A DNA stretch of 64,000 nt from Symsagittifera roscoffensis (lineage: Eukaryota > Xenacoelomorpha > Acoela > Convolutidae), in assembly GCF_963678635.1 (NCBI RefSeq), contig NC_087064.1:21254509-21318508 (forward strand). The letters run 5' to 3'. Position numbers and translations under genes: made by a program. Below the pieces are notes generated by a model. The model ran no database searches. It was not told the origin of the DNA and was given only the letters and a program-made list of their open reading frames with translations. Positions 1-13,100 of the stretch are shown one piece after another (position 1 is the stretch's first letter; each line of letters starts with the position of its first letter).

Positions 1-545
1 AACACTTGAGCGAAGGGTCCTAGGAGGGTTCAGAAAAGTCCTGGGACAGTACGAAGTGTCCCAACACTTGAGCGAAGGGTCCTAGGAGGGTTCAGAAAAG
101 TCCTGGGATAGTAACGAAGTGTCCCAACACTTGAGCGAAGGGTCCTAGGAGGGTTCAGAAAAGTCCTGGGATAGTAACGAAGTGTCCCAACACTTGAGCG
201 AAGGGTCCTATGAGGGTTCAGAAAAGTCCTGGGAAGTAACGAAGTGTCCCAACACTTGAGCGAAGGGTACTAGGAGGGTCAGAAAAGTCCTGGGACAGTA
301 ACGAAGTGTCCCAACACTTGAGCGAAGGGTCCTAGGAGGATTCAGAAAAGTCCTGGGATAGTAACTAAGTGTCCCAACACTTGAGCGAAGTGTCCTAGGA
401 GGGTTCAGAAAAGTCCTGGGACAGTAACGAAGTGTCCCAACACTTGAGCGAAGGGTCCTAGGAGGGTTCAGAAAAGTCCTGGGACAATAACGAAGTGTCC
501 CAACACTTGAGCGAAGGGTCCTAGGAGGGTTCAAAAAAGTCCTGG
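1..545. repeat. Tandem 62-63 bp minisatellite in the leader of copy A
   Basis: About nine head-to-tail units begin at roughly 1, 63, 126, 189, 251, 313, 376, 439 and 502. Each carries the strings ACACTTGAGCGAAGGGTCC and AGTCCTGGGA, with only scattered substitutions and 1-base indels. The array lies just upstream of the A gag-pol remnant, where copy C has its own, different tandem array (42317-43095), so it is read as part of the 5' leader. The 63-bp period keeps frames open on both strands, but I do not think it is coding. The array runs off the left edge of the window, so its full length and the 5' LTR of A are unseen. Confidence 0.93.
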
Positions 546-781
546 GAAAGTATTAAAGCATCCCAGAACTAGAACGAAGATTTAGAAGAAAACTTCATTC
601 TCAGCATCTTAAAACTGGAAAATGATTTAGATTCAAAACTGATTCAGACTAAGTTCGACTAATTTAGCTTTTATTAAATTTTAAAAAAAAAGTTTTTTTT
701 TTATAATTGCAATCGGATTTTACGATAGGGCCTTGTAAATATTGAAATTACAAAAAAAAAAGAAAATTGCATCTAAAAATC
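546..781 (+). other. End of copy A leader with A-tract/T-tract hairpin
   Basis: This AT-rich stretch lies between the minisatellite and the first ATG of the gag-pol remnant. At 683-702 a run of nine A is followed by G and a run of ten T, which can fold back on itself. Copy C has a similar run of A followed by T at about 43291-43318, also within 100 bases upstream of its ORF1 start. This suggests a retained leader feature. I see no gene here. Confidence 0.5.
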
Positions 782-3700
782 ATGAAAAGAAATAGGGTAT
801 CGATAACCGAAAGAAAAGCAACAGGACCAAAACAAAATCAAATCTCGTCGCAACGGAAAACAACACTATCAAATCCGAAAGTAATGAAAAAGAACAGTTC
901 AGTAAACATGGTCAGTACAATAAGCGTAAAGGAGCATAAGGCCAAGGAGAGAGCAGAAGAAGAACCAATTGTACCGGCTAGAGAAACCGATCTTGAGACA
1001 CCAGGTCAGAGTATTGCGGGGTGGAAAAAAAGACGACGGAATCAGCACCAATGCCAAATGCAGAATAACATGAAAAAAAACGATAGAATTCTCACCAATT
1101 GACATTGTAGAAGACACAACAAGCAACACGCCGGAAGCGATAAAAGACGATTTTCAATCAAAAAGAACGTCGTTCACAGAGACGATTGCAGCGATTGTCG
1201 GGGAATGAAACCAAGAGAGAAAAAAGAGGTGATACCAATGACCGAGAAAAGCAAAACATTTGGAACAGTTTCAGCAAAACAACAGAGGCCAAACAAGACG
1301 AAGAGCTGGTCACACATGGAGCAACGGCTGACCAAGAAAAACTATTTTGCTTGAGCTGGGCGACTTGATGGCAAAGTTGGAGCTAATCGACAAGAAACTG
1401 AAGTACAGCGAGGAGGATTGCCAAGAGCTAAAAAGGGAAATACAATACAACAAGAATGAGAATCTAGACAACTGCTTCAACCTGGCAAGGGCGACGGAAG
1501 AAAAGCTACAGCAGATGTCAGACGAGGTAGAGGCTACCGACAAAGAGCAAGAGAAACATATCAAAAAGGATATGGAAGAAATGAAGCAACAGTACGACAC
1601 TGTGAATGACAAGTTGTGGAATCTAGAGACCAAAATGGACATTATGAGCAAAGACCAAGCTGAAAGTTCTTGTTCCATACAGTCAAAATTGGATGCTCTC
1701 TTGAGAAACACTATAGCACAGGACAAAATGGTAGCAGACAGACCACAAGGCACCAGAGTCGTTTTCATAGAACCGCAACGGAATAAACGGGAGTCTACGC
1801 CGTTACCCCGGTTGCAACGAGCACAGGGGCAGGGGAGACCAAGACCATTATGAAGGGTGGAACCTCAAACTCGACGAATGCGCCAGGGGACTCCAGCAAA
1901 CACGCTAATGTAGCACCTGACGCCATGACATGGGCGAGCACCTGGGAAAAGATGAACAGGACACTTGAAGCGTTCGCAACAAGGAACACAGACTCAAGTG
2001 ACAGAGGAAGTAGTAAATCCAGAAAAACCTTCAAGAAACCCAAAGAGTTCAAAGATGACTCGGATAGCTGCATTGACACATGGGTAGAAGTCATGAGAGT
2101 ACATTTAGAACAACACAACTTGAATGACAAAAGGCAGGCCTGCACAGCAATACTGAGCAATCTGGAGGGCACAGCGTTAAAATGCGTAGTAGCAAAGAAA
2201 GAGGAGGAGCGCGATACGGCGGACAAAATCTTCGAAATACCGTTGAACCGATTCGGATCAGGAATGAAGGGTCATCAAGCGATGATGAGAATTAAAAAAG
2301 AAGACAGAGGGACGACGAGTCATGGGATCGGTTCCTGAATAATCTTGAGAGCTTGAGAAGAAGGAGCGATCCGGAAGAATCGACAAACAGAAGATATTTC
2401 AGCATCGTCTCGAAGTTTATCGACGGGGTGAAGAGTGACGACTTGAGAACGATGTTGGCGACGTATTATACACTATCAAAGGATAATGCACCAACCCCAG
2501 AAGAGACGAGACAAAAGTCTAGAGAGTACATGTTGATGAAACCAAAAAAGCACTCGTATTCAGAAGGCAGGAATATGCAAGGGGGAAGCCAACCACAAAG
2601 GTCGTCATGGTACAAACCTAGAGACGACATGGATAAACGTAGGTCATGCACAAATTGCGGATCAGCGGATCATCATGTTGCTGACTGCACGACGTACAAA
2701 CAACTCATGAAAAGCATGGGATACGCGCCAGAACAAGAAAATTTGAGCCAAACGGAAGAACATGAATTTTATAGTGGCTTAATCATCAAAATAGACGCGA
2801 GGTGCTTCTTCTGTAATCAAGAGGGCCATTTCAGGATGGACAGTTTATTGTTTTTGGGGGGCGATCAAGAATAGTCAAAATCATCCCAAACACAAACTAG
2901 CTTTGGCTGCGGTACAAAAAACGAGGAATAGACTAGCCCAAACTGACTTGAAGAATATGGAGTCAGCGAGTGGTGAACTATCAAAAAAGACGGTGAAAGC
3001 TGTAACACAAGTCAAAGCTGCCACGGAGGCTGAGACCAGGAATTCACTGGAATTAAACTATTAGAAAGAGGCTGCAGAGGCGATCATCAAAGTGAAGCAA
3101 GACTTGGTGACAAAAGAAATCGAGCAACGGCTCAAGCAGGAGATAGAAAAGCAGAGATTGAACGAAACACTCTGCAAGACAAGGCCAGTGTCAGAAGGAG
3201 AAGAGAACGCAATGAACAGTGGTAATTGCAACACTCTAAAAATTGGTGACGGAAAACCATTTGGCATAACAAAAATTGAGGCGGAATAATGTCAATAATC
3301 ACAGTATGCGGTCACGAAGTAACAAGAAACCTGAGTGAACCGAGCGACTAGACAATAATGCACATTACTTGAGTGCAATAAGCCCTCAAACACCTTCTAG
3401 AGCCTTGAGGGCACTACTCACAAGAGGTGGCAGCAAATCAGTTCGCATAGACAACAGATACACGGAAGCCTATGGTCCACTTGAGGTAATGCTGGATATG
3501 GATGGAATAAATATCTACACGAAAACCATGATAACGTGTGATGAAGATCTAGCCGGACAAATTAACGTAGGTAGAGAAGAACTAAAAGTGAGATCGATTG
3601 GACACTGTGCTATGTTAGAAGAAGATGCAATGCATATCGGTACCAAGGCAGATGTATCTGCTCACGTACTAGACATAAGCGGAAAGAAGACTCAACTGCG

Positions 3701-6700
3701 TGGAGTATTGGACACAGGAGCGGTCTTGAGCGTCATACCAATCGAAACCTGGAAGAGAATGGGCTTCGACAGAGATGACTTGATAGACTCGAGAATACGG
3801 CTGTCAGCAGCGAACAAGGGGGCGCTGCGGGTACTAGGCAGGACACCAATAAAAGCCCTAAACATGGGGGAACGCAATTTGTGGATGAGCTTTCTCGTGG
3901 TGGAGAAATTAGATGAGTCTGACCAGTTCATTTTAGGCAGAGATTCCATCAGGAAATTCGACGTAACAATTGATCTTAACAATGCGATGTTCAGCATTCG
4001 AAACCCGGAAAAGAAGTACGTAATTAAACCGGTAAAATTGATAATGGCCAATAAAAAAAGGTTCCATTTTTCTTGAGTAGGAGAGTAAGGCTTAAAGCAA
4101 ACGAAGCGGCAATAGTATGTTTGCGGATGAAAAACTATAAGGAACTAAGTGACAATAAACAAGTATGCATAGTCCCAAATCCGAATAGTCAAAGTGCTGC
4201 TATTTTAGGAAGATCCTTCTCGATAACCAAGAATGGCCTCTGCGTCAGTTTCTTGTTGAATACTCTTGATATACCAATCACAATCCAGAGGGGATGGAAA
4301 CTTGGATATGCTATACCTGTGAAAACTTGACATAAAATGACTGAAATTGCGAAAGAAAATGAAGTTCTTGATTGCCCGAATCATAGGGATAAGATTTGTA
4401 TCTTGAGAAGATTGAAGAAAATAAAACATTCTTCAGGTCTTGTGAAATCGCTTAGGTCAAAGACAGGCGATGGACTTTCGATTTGTTCGAATTTTCCGGA
4501 AAGACCCACACTAGAGGAATTAGAAATGGATAAACCAGTATTACCGGAGATAGAGAACTTGAGGGGTAAGGTGACGAACGAGCACCTCGAAGCCATCAAG
4601 GATGTACTCGATCGGAACCAAGACGTTTTTTCGAAACATAAGGCAGAAATTGGATGTTGTAACGTCCTTGAGGAGTCGGCGGTACTACACAGTGAGGGAG
4701 CAAGGCGTATGACCCCTAACAAATCGGATGCATGTAGAAAAGAGATAGAAACCCTACTAGAGTATGATATGATAGAACCATCCAAATCACCGTGGGTGTG
4801 TGGAGTAGTGATGGCCAAAAAGAAAGGCAACCAATTGAGGTTTTGTTGTGACTTTCGGTATCTGAACTCCGTCACGGTGAAGGATGCCTATCCCATACAT
4901 AGGATTGATGAGAGCCTCTCAAAATAAGGGGACGCAAAACTTTTTACAACCTTTGATTTAGGGTTGGCCTTTTGGCAGGTACCACCGAGGAAGCAGGACA
5001 GAGACAAGACAGGGGTTGCGAGCTGGGGCTGTTTCAATGGAAGACGATCCCCTTCGGCCTTTGCAATGCCACGGCTACGTTTCAACGATTGATGGCACAT
5101 GCATTGACAAGTGTAACGAAGAAATATGGCAACCTGAGGATGTGCTACGTAGATGACGTGGTAATAGCGACACCTACTCTAGTGGACCAAATCGAGCGAC
5201 TAGACGAGGTGTTCGCTTGCATGAAAAGGGCAGGAATGAAATGCAAGCCATCGAAGTGCGAGATTCTCAAGGACTCAATTAAATACCTGGGGAGGATGGT
5301 GGATAAACATGGCATCAGACCAGACCCAGACGCAGTAGAAGCGGTGCTGACTTAGAAATCACCAAAAACGGGGCATCAACTAATGAGCTTCTTGGGTTAT
5401 GAGATTTTTTACAGGGAATTCATCAAGGGATGTGCGGACAAAGTATACCCGATGCAACAACTCATGAGGCACAAAGGCAAGAAATTCACGTGGAATAACA
5501 CGGCAGAGGAGTCATTTCAAAGAATAAAGAAAGAGTTGTGTGAAGCACCTGTGCTAGGTATGCAAATGGAAAAAGGAATGTACGTGCTGGATACGGATGC
5601 TTCAGTGGTAGCGATCTCTGGCATACTCCATCAGGAGCAGAAAAGGAACGAAAAGACAGTCTTGAGACCGATAGCGTACGGAAGCAAAGCCTTGAGTGGT
5701 ACAGAGATGAAGTACGGGCACCCAAAGCAGAGATGTTTGCGGTAGTCACATTTGTAGAAAAAAACAGGGCGTACCTAGGTAGCGAAACATTCATGTTACG
5801 GGTCGACAATAGAGCACTCAGTTGGCTGAAGACGTTTTCAATGGATCAGAGCTACATTGGGAGATGGATAGTTCACTTGAACGGCTATAATATGATCATT
5901 GAACACAGAACAAGGGACAAACATCAAAATGCCGATAACCTGAGTTAGAAGACGGAGTTCTACGAAAGTCAGGAGCAAAGGGAGGCGGAGAGGCCAGAAA
6001 TCAAAGATGGCTTCTCTTTTATGGACGAGGAGACGTACGACAACCTTCCACTCACGAGGTGGCTCGCCAAGTCAGGGAAACCAATAGAGGATCATCCCGA
6101 GCTACCAGCGGAGCATCAAGAGAGGACAGTTATGAAGAGAAATCCAGGGATGCCAATGGAAGTAATGCTCAAGTCGAAAATGAAGTAGAGACAGGAAGGG
6201 TGAAGATAGGTGAGGACTTGAGGAGATTACTCGAGAAGCTAGCAGACGATGAACCCGTAGTCCGGAGCAATAACAAAGACGAACTAGATGTCACAATAAT
6301 GAGAAAAAGAGGAGCAGCTCATGGCGAGGACACGTTGAAAGAAAAGCCACCTGATGACAAAAATATTGTGCAGACTTTGGTTGAGAAAATCCCAGAAGAG
6401 ATACTGAGGTGGACTACGTTTCGAAAGAAGAAAATGGCATTCAGGGTGGAGGCCGAACACCCTGGGCCTGGTCAAGAGTCCAGAGTGGCCGACATCAGAA
6501 GAAGACGCTGAAGAAGAAAAATTGTCCGGGGAGTCCGACGAATGGGATGAAGAGTCAGAGAAGAGTGGCAATGATCAAGATAGTCATTGCATGATATTGG
6601 CAGAAGAGAAAATGAGGCACCGCGACAGGGAACTATAAACTGACCCTTCCTCAGTTACGTACAATCTTGATCAACAAGAGGTGTACGGAGGAGAAGAGCT

Positions 6701-7279
6701 TGAGAAAATTGCAGTATCAAGGAAACCGTTCAGGGAGCTATCGTGCAACTCAAATGTCAGAACAAAACTGGTGCCAGATGATGACAAGGAGGTCTTGAGA
6801 AGGATAGTCTGCGTCAAGCTAAAAGCTGACATTCACATCCCTGGAGAACTGAATGTTCAGATGATGGCATTGAAGGAACACGTCAAAGCGAGACTGTCGG
6901 ATCTGATACGAGCCCAGAAGAATGACAAGATGACAAGCAACCTCTCCAAATGGATCTGGACAGGAGTCAAAGAGAAAGGGGACCTGGAGGAAGATAGTTA
7001 CAAGATCTTGAGCCAGTTCCACAAAGAGAGAAGTGATTTAGTCTATCACACAGTTGATAGTGTGGTAGCCTGTAGAAGAAAAAATGAAGAGAAAATGTTA
7101 CACAAGCATAATCTCATCATACTATCACAGCTATACCAGACGGAAGTGTTGTTCAGATCGCACGACCAGATGAGACATCAGGGGATAGACAAGGTACAAC
7201 AAAAAATACTAAACAGGTTTGATTGGCCAGGGTTGAGAAAGGCTTGCGAAAGGTGGGTGAACGTATGTCTGTCGTGTTT

Positions 7280-7437
7280 ACAAGTGAAAGACCCTAGAAA
7301 AAAGAAGTTCCCACTCAAGTCCGTGGAAAGCTCGGAATTTAACGAGGTCATGCAGACCATCAGAAGATCTGCAGGACCGACTCGTGATACAATCAGACTT
7401 GAGTGGGAACTTCTTTTTTCTAGGGTCTTTCACTTGT
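7280..7437. repeat. Perfect 41-bp inverted repeat inside the A integrase remnant
   Basis: The arms are 7280-7320 and 7397-7437. By eye they are exact reverse complements, separated by 76 bases. The left arm is the normal coding sequence after the integrase zinc finger (it aligns with C near 49997-50037). The right arm is an inverted extra copy. About 110 bases of the integrase core seen in C are missing downstream. Immediately after it, a short string with ACTTGTGACCAT repeats three times (7431-7490). The pattern fits a fold-back or template-switch error during reverse transcription or repair. Confidence 0.92.
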
Positions 7438-7800
7438 GACCATATGATAACACTTGTGACCATTTGACATCCCGAGACTTGTGACCATTTGATAACGCAT
7501 TGGATATCACGATTTGGTTGTCCGCTGACATTCCAATCGGATAATGGGAAAGCTTTCGTGGGAGACCTGACAAAAGAGTTGACGAGGAGATCGCACATTG
7601 CTCAAGCACATTCAACAACTTACCAGCCTCAGACCAACGGATTAGTGGAGAGGCAGAACAGAACGCTGGTGAACATGCTCAGGGTGTATTTCAAGATTCA
7701 TGACAGACTGGGATAAATATCTGCCGTAAGTGGTAGGGGCATACAACAGCACGCAAGCTCACACTAAAAATCCTAAAATTCCAATTACTCAACAACAGGG

Positions 7801-8051
7801 ATTATCCCTTTCATGATGTTACTGGCAGGGAGAGAGCGATGCCCCTGACATTATTCTATCCAGAATACAAAGGTAGGAAGACGTCGACTCAGGCGTATGT
7901 GAAGGAAGCTGTCCAGTATCCAACAGGAATCAACAGGAATTATCCCTTTCATGATGTTACTGGCAGGGAGAGAACGATGCCCCTGACATTCTTCTATCCA
8001 GAATACAAAGGTAAGAAGACGTCGACTCAGGCGTATGTGAAGGAAGCTGTC
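7801..8051 (+). repeat. 113-bp direct duplication in the A integrase C-terminal region
   Basis: Units 7801-7913 and 7939-8051 both begin ATTATCCCTTTCATGATG and end GGAAGCTGTC, with a few substitutions. Copy C has one copy of this stretch (about 50493-50598). A further 21-bp duplication follows at about 8045-8086. The duplication keeps the local frame open but is specific to the dead copy A. Confidence 0.85.
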
Positions 8052-8995
8052 AAGAGACAACAGGAAGCTGTCAAGAGACAGCAGAAGGAACACGGCGCAA
8101 GCACAAATGAGGCACCGGGAGAAATACGATGAAAAAATACTTCAGGCGAAACCGTATGCAGTGGGACATTATGTCTGGGTGTTCCAGAACATCATACCTC
8201 CCAAGGGCACGAAGAAGTTACTAAAGAAATGAGAGGACCGTTTATGATAACGGAGGTGCACCAGCGGGGTCGCTTCTATAGCTTGAGTACAGGGCGTCCA
8301 GCGCACTATGAAAATCTGAAACCTCATGTCCCATCTCCGGAGGACTGGTGTGTACCACAGAACATGGAAGGAATCGAGTATCTACTGGTAGAGCCAGCAT
8401 GTGAAGTGAACGAAAAAGGCACCAGAGAGAAGAATGACGGTAACGAGAACGCAAGCATAGATGATAACGAGAAAATAGATGTAGGTTAAGATGGGGGCTC
8501 TTTTGCGGAGGAAGATTGGAAAGATCCAGAGCAGAACGAGGTGCCAAAGTGGACGGAACCAGACTTTTCGAGGACAGCAGGGACAAGAAATGGCAATCGC
8601 AAGCGGACATGTATGAGATACAACAGGTATGGGGATGATTTCTTGATTGATAAGATACAACCCGAGGAGATAGGCGAGGAGTTAGAGAATATGGGCGAGC
8701 TGGTAGCCGATGAAGAGTGGCAAGTCATCAACGACGGCGAGCACTCCTTGCAGGAGAATCACTAAGTAACAGAACGAGAAATAGACCTGGAGCAGAGCGA
8801 GATAGAAAGGAGGGAAACACAAACCTGAGGATACTGGATGGTTGTATAAACTCAAGAATAAAGGAGAAGAAGAGCAAAGTATCCAGCAGGTCGATGTGTC
8901 AGTAGAAAAACATGTGAAAACAAAGATCCGCTTTTCAGTTTGCTAGCCACCGACCGGCCACTGGACATACCACCGGATAATTTAGACGCATCATC

Positions 8996-9075
8996 ATCGA
9001 CGGGGACGTCGATAAATATTTTTGTCCGGAGAGTGGGCGTAGGACTTACCCACACCGGAAATTGATGCTACAGAA
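8996..9075 (+). promoter_or_regulatory. Conserved hairpin/PPT-like block, copy A
   Basis: ATCGACG-GGGA-CGTCGAT (8996-9013) forms a 7-bp stem closed by a GNRA tetraloop. A T-rich run and TTGTCCGGAGAGT (9022-9034) follow, then TAGGACTTACCCACAC. The same block is at 29924-30000 (B) and 51547-51625 (C). The A copy has mutations in the PPT-like core (GGGG to GGAG) but keeps the hairpin. Its role is unknown; see findings. Confidence 0.7.
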
Positions 9076-9637
9076 GCTCATGGAAGTGAGAGAGACCAAC
9101 GGGTGGGAATTGGATCAGGATGAAGCTGAGCCTACCATATCGAGAAACTTCAAGACAAAATTTGAAATACCCAATGAATATTCAGAGAACATCCTGATTA
9201 CCTACAGCGACTTCATCTTGTCAGATAGGACAAGCGCGATCTGCATAACGGCAGACATGAGCTTCAACACGAGACTAGAGGCTGATTTTAAGAGAAAATA
9301 TCAAAATGTGGAGTTTCTATTTAGGCAGAGACCGGGATTGGGAGGAATGGCTGCGCTTCCTCCCTCAGTTTCACAAGTTCTGGGTAAATACCTGTGCTTT
9401 TTGGTAACAAGGGTCAATGAAAGGAACACGATAGACACCGAACACGTGATGTTGGCACAAACGAGGCTGAGGGACTTCATGGTCGAAAGAGGAATACTGG
9501 AGGTCTCGATGCCGGTCTACGACCCAAACAGGTACAAGTTGAACCCTAGGGAATTGTACGCCATCCTACACGTGGTCTTTGCAAAGACGGAGAAAATGGT
9601 GCACCTGCACAAAAAGTACTACTTGAGTATCACCTGA

Positions 9638-10167
9638 GCTTGAAAGGACATGGAAATCTTGAGTTGGGAGGCACAGGGCTCTTGACCTAGGTAAAAGGAG
9701 GCACGAGTCGGGTAGATGAATTTTAAGGTGATTGGCATGACAATTGAAATCTGGAGATTTAATGGTGCTAAAACATAAGATGAATCTGCATTTTTTTAAC
9801 ATCTAAATTGAATCATTTTAATGGAGTTGCTAAGGTAATGTTTTAAAGGTATTAATGGGGGGTTTATGCTAGGCATGAGCAAAGGCATCTTAGTCTAAAA
9901 ACAAATCATATTTTCAGATTGACTTGCAAAATTGAATTGACAATCAAGCTACACTCATTCGAACAAAAGGGGAGATCTTGAACAAGTTCTCCACTATCAG
10001 TACCAGAGGGAAACCTTTCTCGAGTATCAATTGGAGAAAGGCACTCCTTGAGTCTAACTGGTAGGGTTTTTCTAGAGTTGGTTTGGGAAAGGTACTTCTT
10101 GAGTTGGTTTGGGAAAGGTACTTCTTGAGTTGGTTGATACGCGGGATCGCTTGAAGGTAGAGTAACG
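9638..10167 (+). other. ORF1-ORF2 spacer of copy A
   Basis: This non-coding spacer corresponds to 52190-52729 in copy C. Its right end (10010-10136) holds short tandem repeats. Two near-perfect 26-bp units containing GAGTTGGTTTGGGAAAGG lie at 10075-10126, with more diverged ones upstream. Each carries CTTGAG. The ORF2 start follows about 32 bases later, as in C. No other gene is seen. Confidence 0.6.
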
Positions 10168-13100
10168 ATGGCGGATCGCTTCTGGAAGTCTAAGCCAGCA
10201 GCGCTCAAAAAGCCTAACATGACGAGCTATACAAGCACTTGAGGCACCTCGACTATACAAAAGTGGATGAGAGACTGGCGGTGATGTTGAACGCCATCCT
10301 GCAACTGGAAGCACAAGGTGAATGCATGGAGTCAGCGACGGAAACCATGTTGATGGTGGGATACACTTCGGACGGAGTCTCAAACCAGGAGCAGACCAGA
10401 TGGCTATCCTGAAATGTGGATGGAGGCCTGAGAGGGCATGACTTTGCGAGACACCCTGGTTTGGGTAGCGACACGGAATATGGTGCGGGAGAATTCCCAC
10501 TTCCGACCAGGCCTCCAGCAGGAACAGCGACTCAGTCCACGAGTAAGCCACCGTCGAAGTTCCGCTCGCAACAAACAGACGAGTCGTATTCAAATCTTGG
10601 CAGTATGAACAGAGAGTTGAAAAGGGCACGAAGGGAGCGGGACAAAGCCATTCTGGGTAGGGATCAAGCGACTCTTGAGAGGGATCAAGCCAAGCTTGAT
10701 CGCGAGCAGGCAATACTTGAGCGAGACAAGGCCACTCTTGATCGGGATCTGCTGATGGCAGAACGAGTACAAGAGCAGAGGCTACAAGAAAGCGTAGCCA
10801 ATTGTGACCAGATAAAATCAGAACTGGAGTGACTACAGAGGAGGCAGCAAGCGGTCGCAAATGGGAAAGAAAAGAAGACGAAGACGACTGAACCAGCTGT
10901 CACTGGATCGAGCCGGACTCGCGGATAGAGGTGAATGAGGTTCCCCGGTCGAGTGGTCGATTTAACCTGGTCCGAGTAGCTCAAGAACATATGAAGGAGG
11001 GTCTAGAGACAAAGCCAATCCGACCTTTGATGGAAATTGCGCTGCCGGGATACACTCCCAGCTCAACGGGTGGTAGTCAGACCGGGACGGGTTCATCTGG
11101 TCTCGCGAAGCTACAAGAGAGGTTGCAGTCGAAGGCTCGCGACAATTCAGCGCGAGAGGAGCGACCTCCCACCTGGAGAGATCATCCAGTTAGGAATGTA
11201 ATAATTGCGAGCTACAAGAAAAACACAGACGGTTCCTATCACAGGCACAACCGAATGGACTGGACAGCGGCACAGCGAGAAAGGAGGGATGCCTTCCATG
11301 ACGCGTCTTGGGCTGAATACTACACACAGCCAAGGATACCTGAGGGTGCCGTCCACTTGATTATAGGGGACAGTCTGATACGAGTGTTGACGCGGATCCA
11401 GTAACATTGGCAAGTGGGTCTTGAGTTTTTCTGGAGCTGCAATGCCGCAGATAATGGCGTCACTGGAGATGTTGGATATGGTGAAGATGTACACGGTCTT
11501 TCTGATGATGGGAACCAATGACGTGTCCAGAGGGGAGTCGAGAAAGGTAATGAGGCTGCAGAAGAGACGAGTTGTATTATTGAGGAACTGAGGATTTATT
11601 TAGATCCAGCGATACTTACCATTTGCACCGTCCCGTATAACATGAAGGCCAACCAGCATGCGAGCGAAGTGAATGACAAGGTGCGCAGCATCAACGAAAT
11701 AATCAGACAGATCCAGCAAAGGAGCGTGCTCCCCGTGAGATTGCTGGACGTGGCCAACATGATGGAACATTCCCTTCCGGATGACGCCTCGTTGGATGAC
11801 ATCCACTTCGATAGGCCCAGGGGCTTGGAGTGGCTGAATGGTGTCTTTCAGAGGCACATAAACTTTCTAGAGTCAGACATGCTGGAGACAGCCCAGTTTA
11901 CCTTTGGTCCACCCCCAATACCTCCCTTCTTCGCAGCTAGACCCTTATCTGACCGTCTGGGAGGAAGAGTCGACTCGAGAGACAGTTCAAGGAGCAGCAG
12001 GACTAGACTACTGGGAGCCACGCCGATGGGTGCAGATGAGGCGGGATCATCCACCCCCCAGAGCTCGGTAGTGTCCTCGGTGGTGATAGTGGACAACAGG
12101 AAGGCGGAGAGACCAGGAGAGATGAGCAGGACACGATATCTGGAGAGGGTGAAGGATCTAGACCTGGAAGATTTGGCATGTAGACAAGAGTTGGCGAAGA
12201 TCCTGGGGATCAAGAATGTGTCAAACAAGGACTTGAGCTTACACCACTGCGTGGACTGGTCAACTTTTCTCGTTGACTGGCACATTTCTCGAGAGCTTGG
12301 ACGTTGGAGACAGCAGACTTAACTGGGATTCCGCAGAACTCGATAATGGGCCCAGTCAACTACAGGCCCCTCAAGCAACTGGGGAGTCCAGGACTCATAG
12401 CAGAACCCCCAAACACCGAACAAGTATAGCCAGAATCAGGGTAGCGATTCCCGCACAGCTCAGAGTTATGGAAAAGCTTCTTGAGCCGGAAAACATGGGA
12501 CTCCCAGATGACGCTTACGGAGGCCAAAGCTGGCCCCGAAGACCCAAGGTATGAAAAATCCTGTGAAAGCTCGCAGCTGGCCAAAACGTTAGCAGTATAT
12601 GATCGATCGGATCCAGGAGCAGCGAGGGTAATCATCGTGGCGGGATCGGACTTCGAGGGTACGTCTCCAAAGTTGTTCTGGCCAGAGACATTGGTGTATC
12701 TGCTGCCTGGGGCAGAAATGAATCTAATGTTGACCCTGGTGGTGGTAATTAAATCGGAGACGCCTTGCGGGCCTGAACTGTTGCTGTTTGCGGGAATGAA
12801 CGACCACCTGCATGAGGCAGGGCTTCTAGAGCATCTAAGAGGTGGGGAACCATCACCCAAGAAGATCTGGGAAGCAATCCAGACGCTGTTTGTAGCAATG
12901 AACGAGGCGCAGGAGTTGGTAGCTTCTCGGTTTGGGCCCAAGACGAGAGTGGTTTTTACAACAACGCCGGGCTATGCGAGCATGCCACCAGCCTTGCAGT
13001 TTGTGTATGCAATGTTGATCTTGATAGCGGAAGGTAATGCGTGGCTGATAATTATGGCCGCTCCAAATTGCGAACTGGAGCCAGTCAACTTGAGACTTCT

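Larger units (their letters stand above)
782..9637 (+). pseudogene. Decayed gag-pol ORF1 of copy A
   Basis: This is the broken version of the polyprotein that is intact in copy C (43382-52189). Homologous pieces follow in order through all three frames. They are: an N-terminal coiled coil (1347-1850), capsid-like Gag (1920-2560), a CCHC knuckle (about 2647), a second knuckle whose last Cys has become Ser (about 2801), a protease with DTGA (about 3712), reverse transcriptase with YVDD (about 5147), RNase H (about 5590-5950), integrase pieces (7150-7720), a GPY/F-like module (8225-8320) and the macrodomain-like tail (9170-9637). In-frame stops and shifts occur near 2337, 2871, 3061, 4925, 5354, 5946 and elsewhere. 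The integrase region also carries an inverted duplication (7280-7437) and a direct duplication (7801-8051). The start is placed at the ATG matching the C start; a second candidate is the MVST Met at about 908. Confidence 0.93.

Noticed and set aside
1-545. CRISPR-like array at the left edge
   Set aside because: The units are contiguous near-identical repeats without unique spacers, and the setting is an animal retrotransposon leader.
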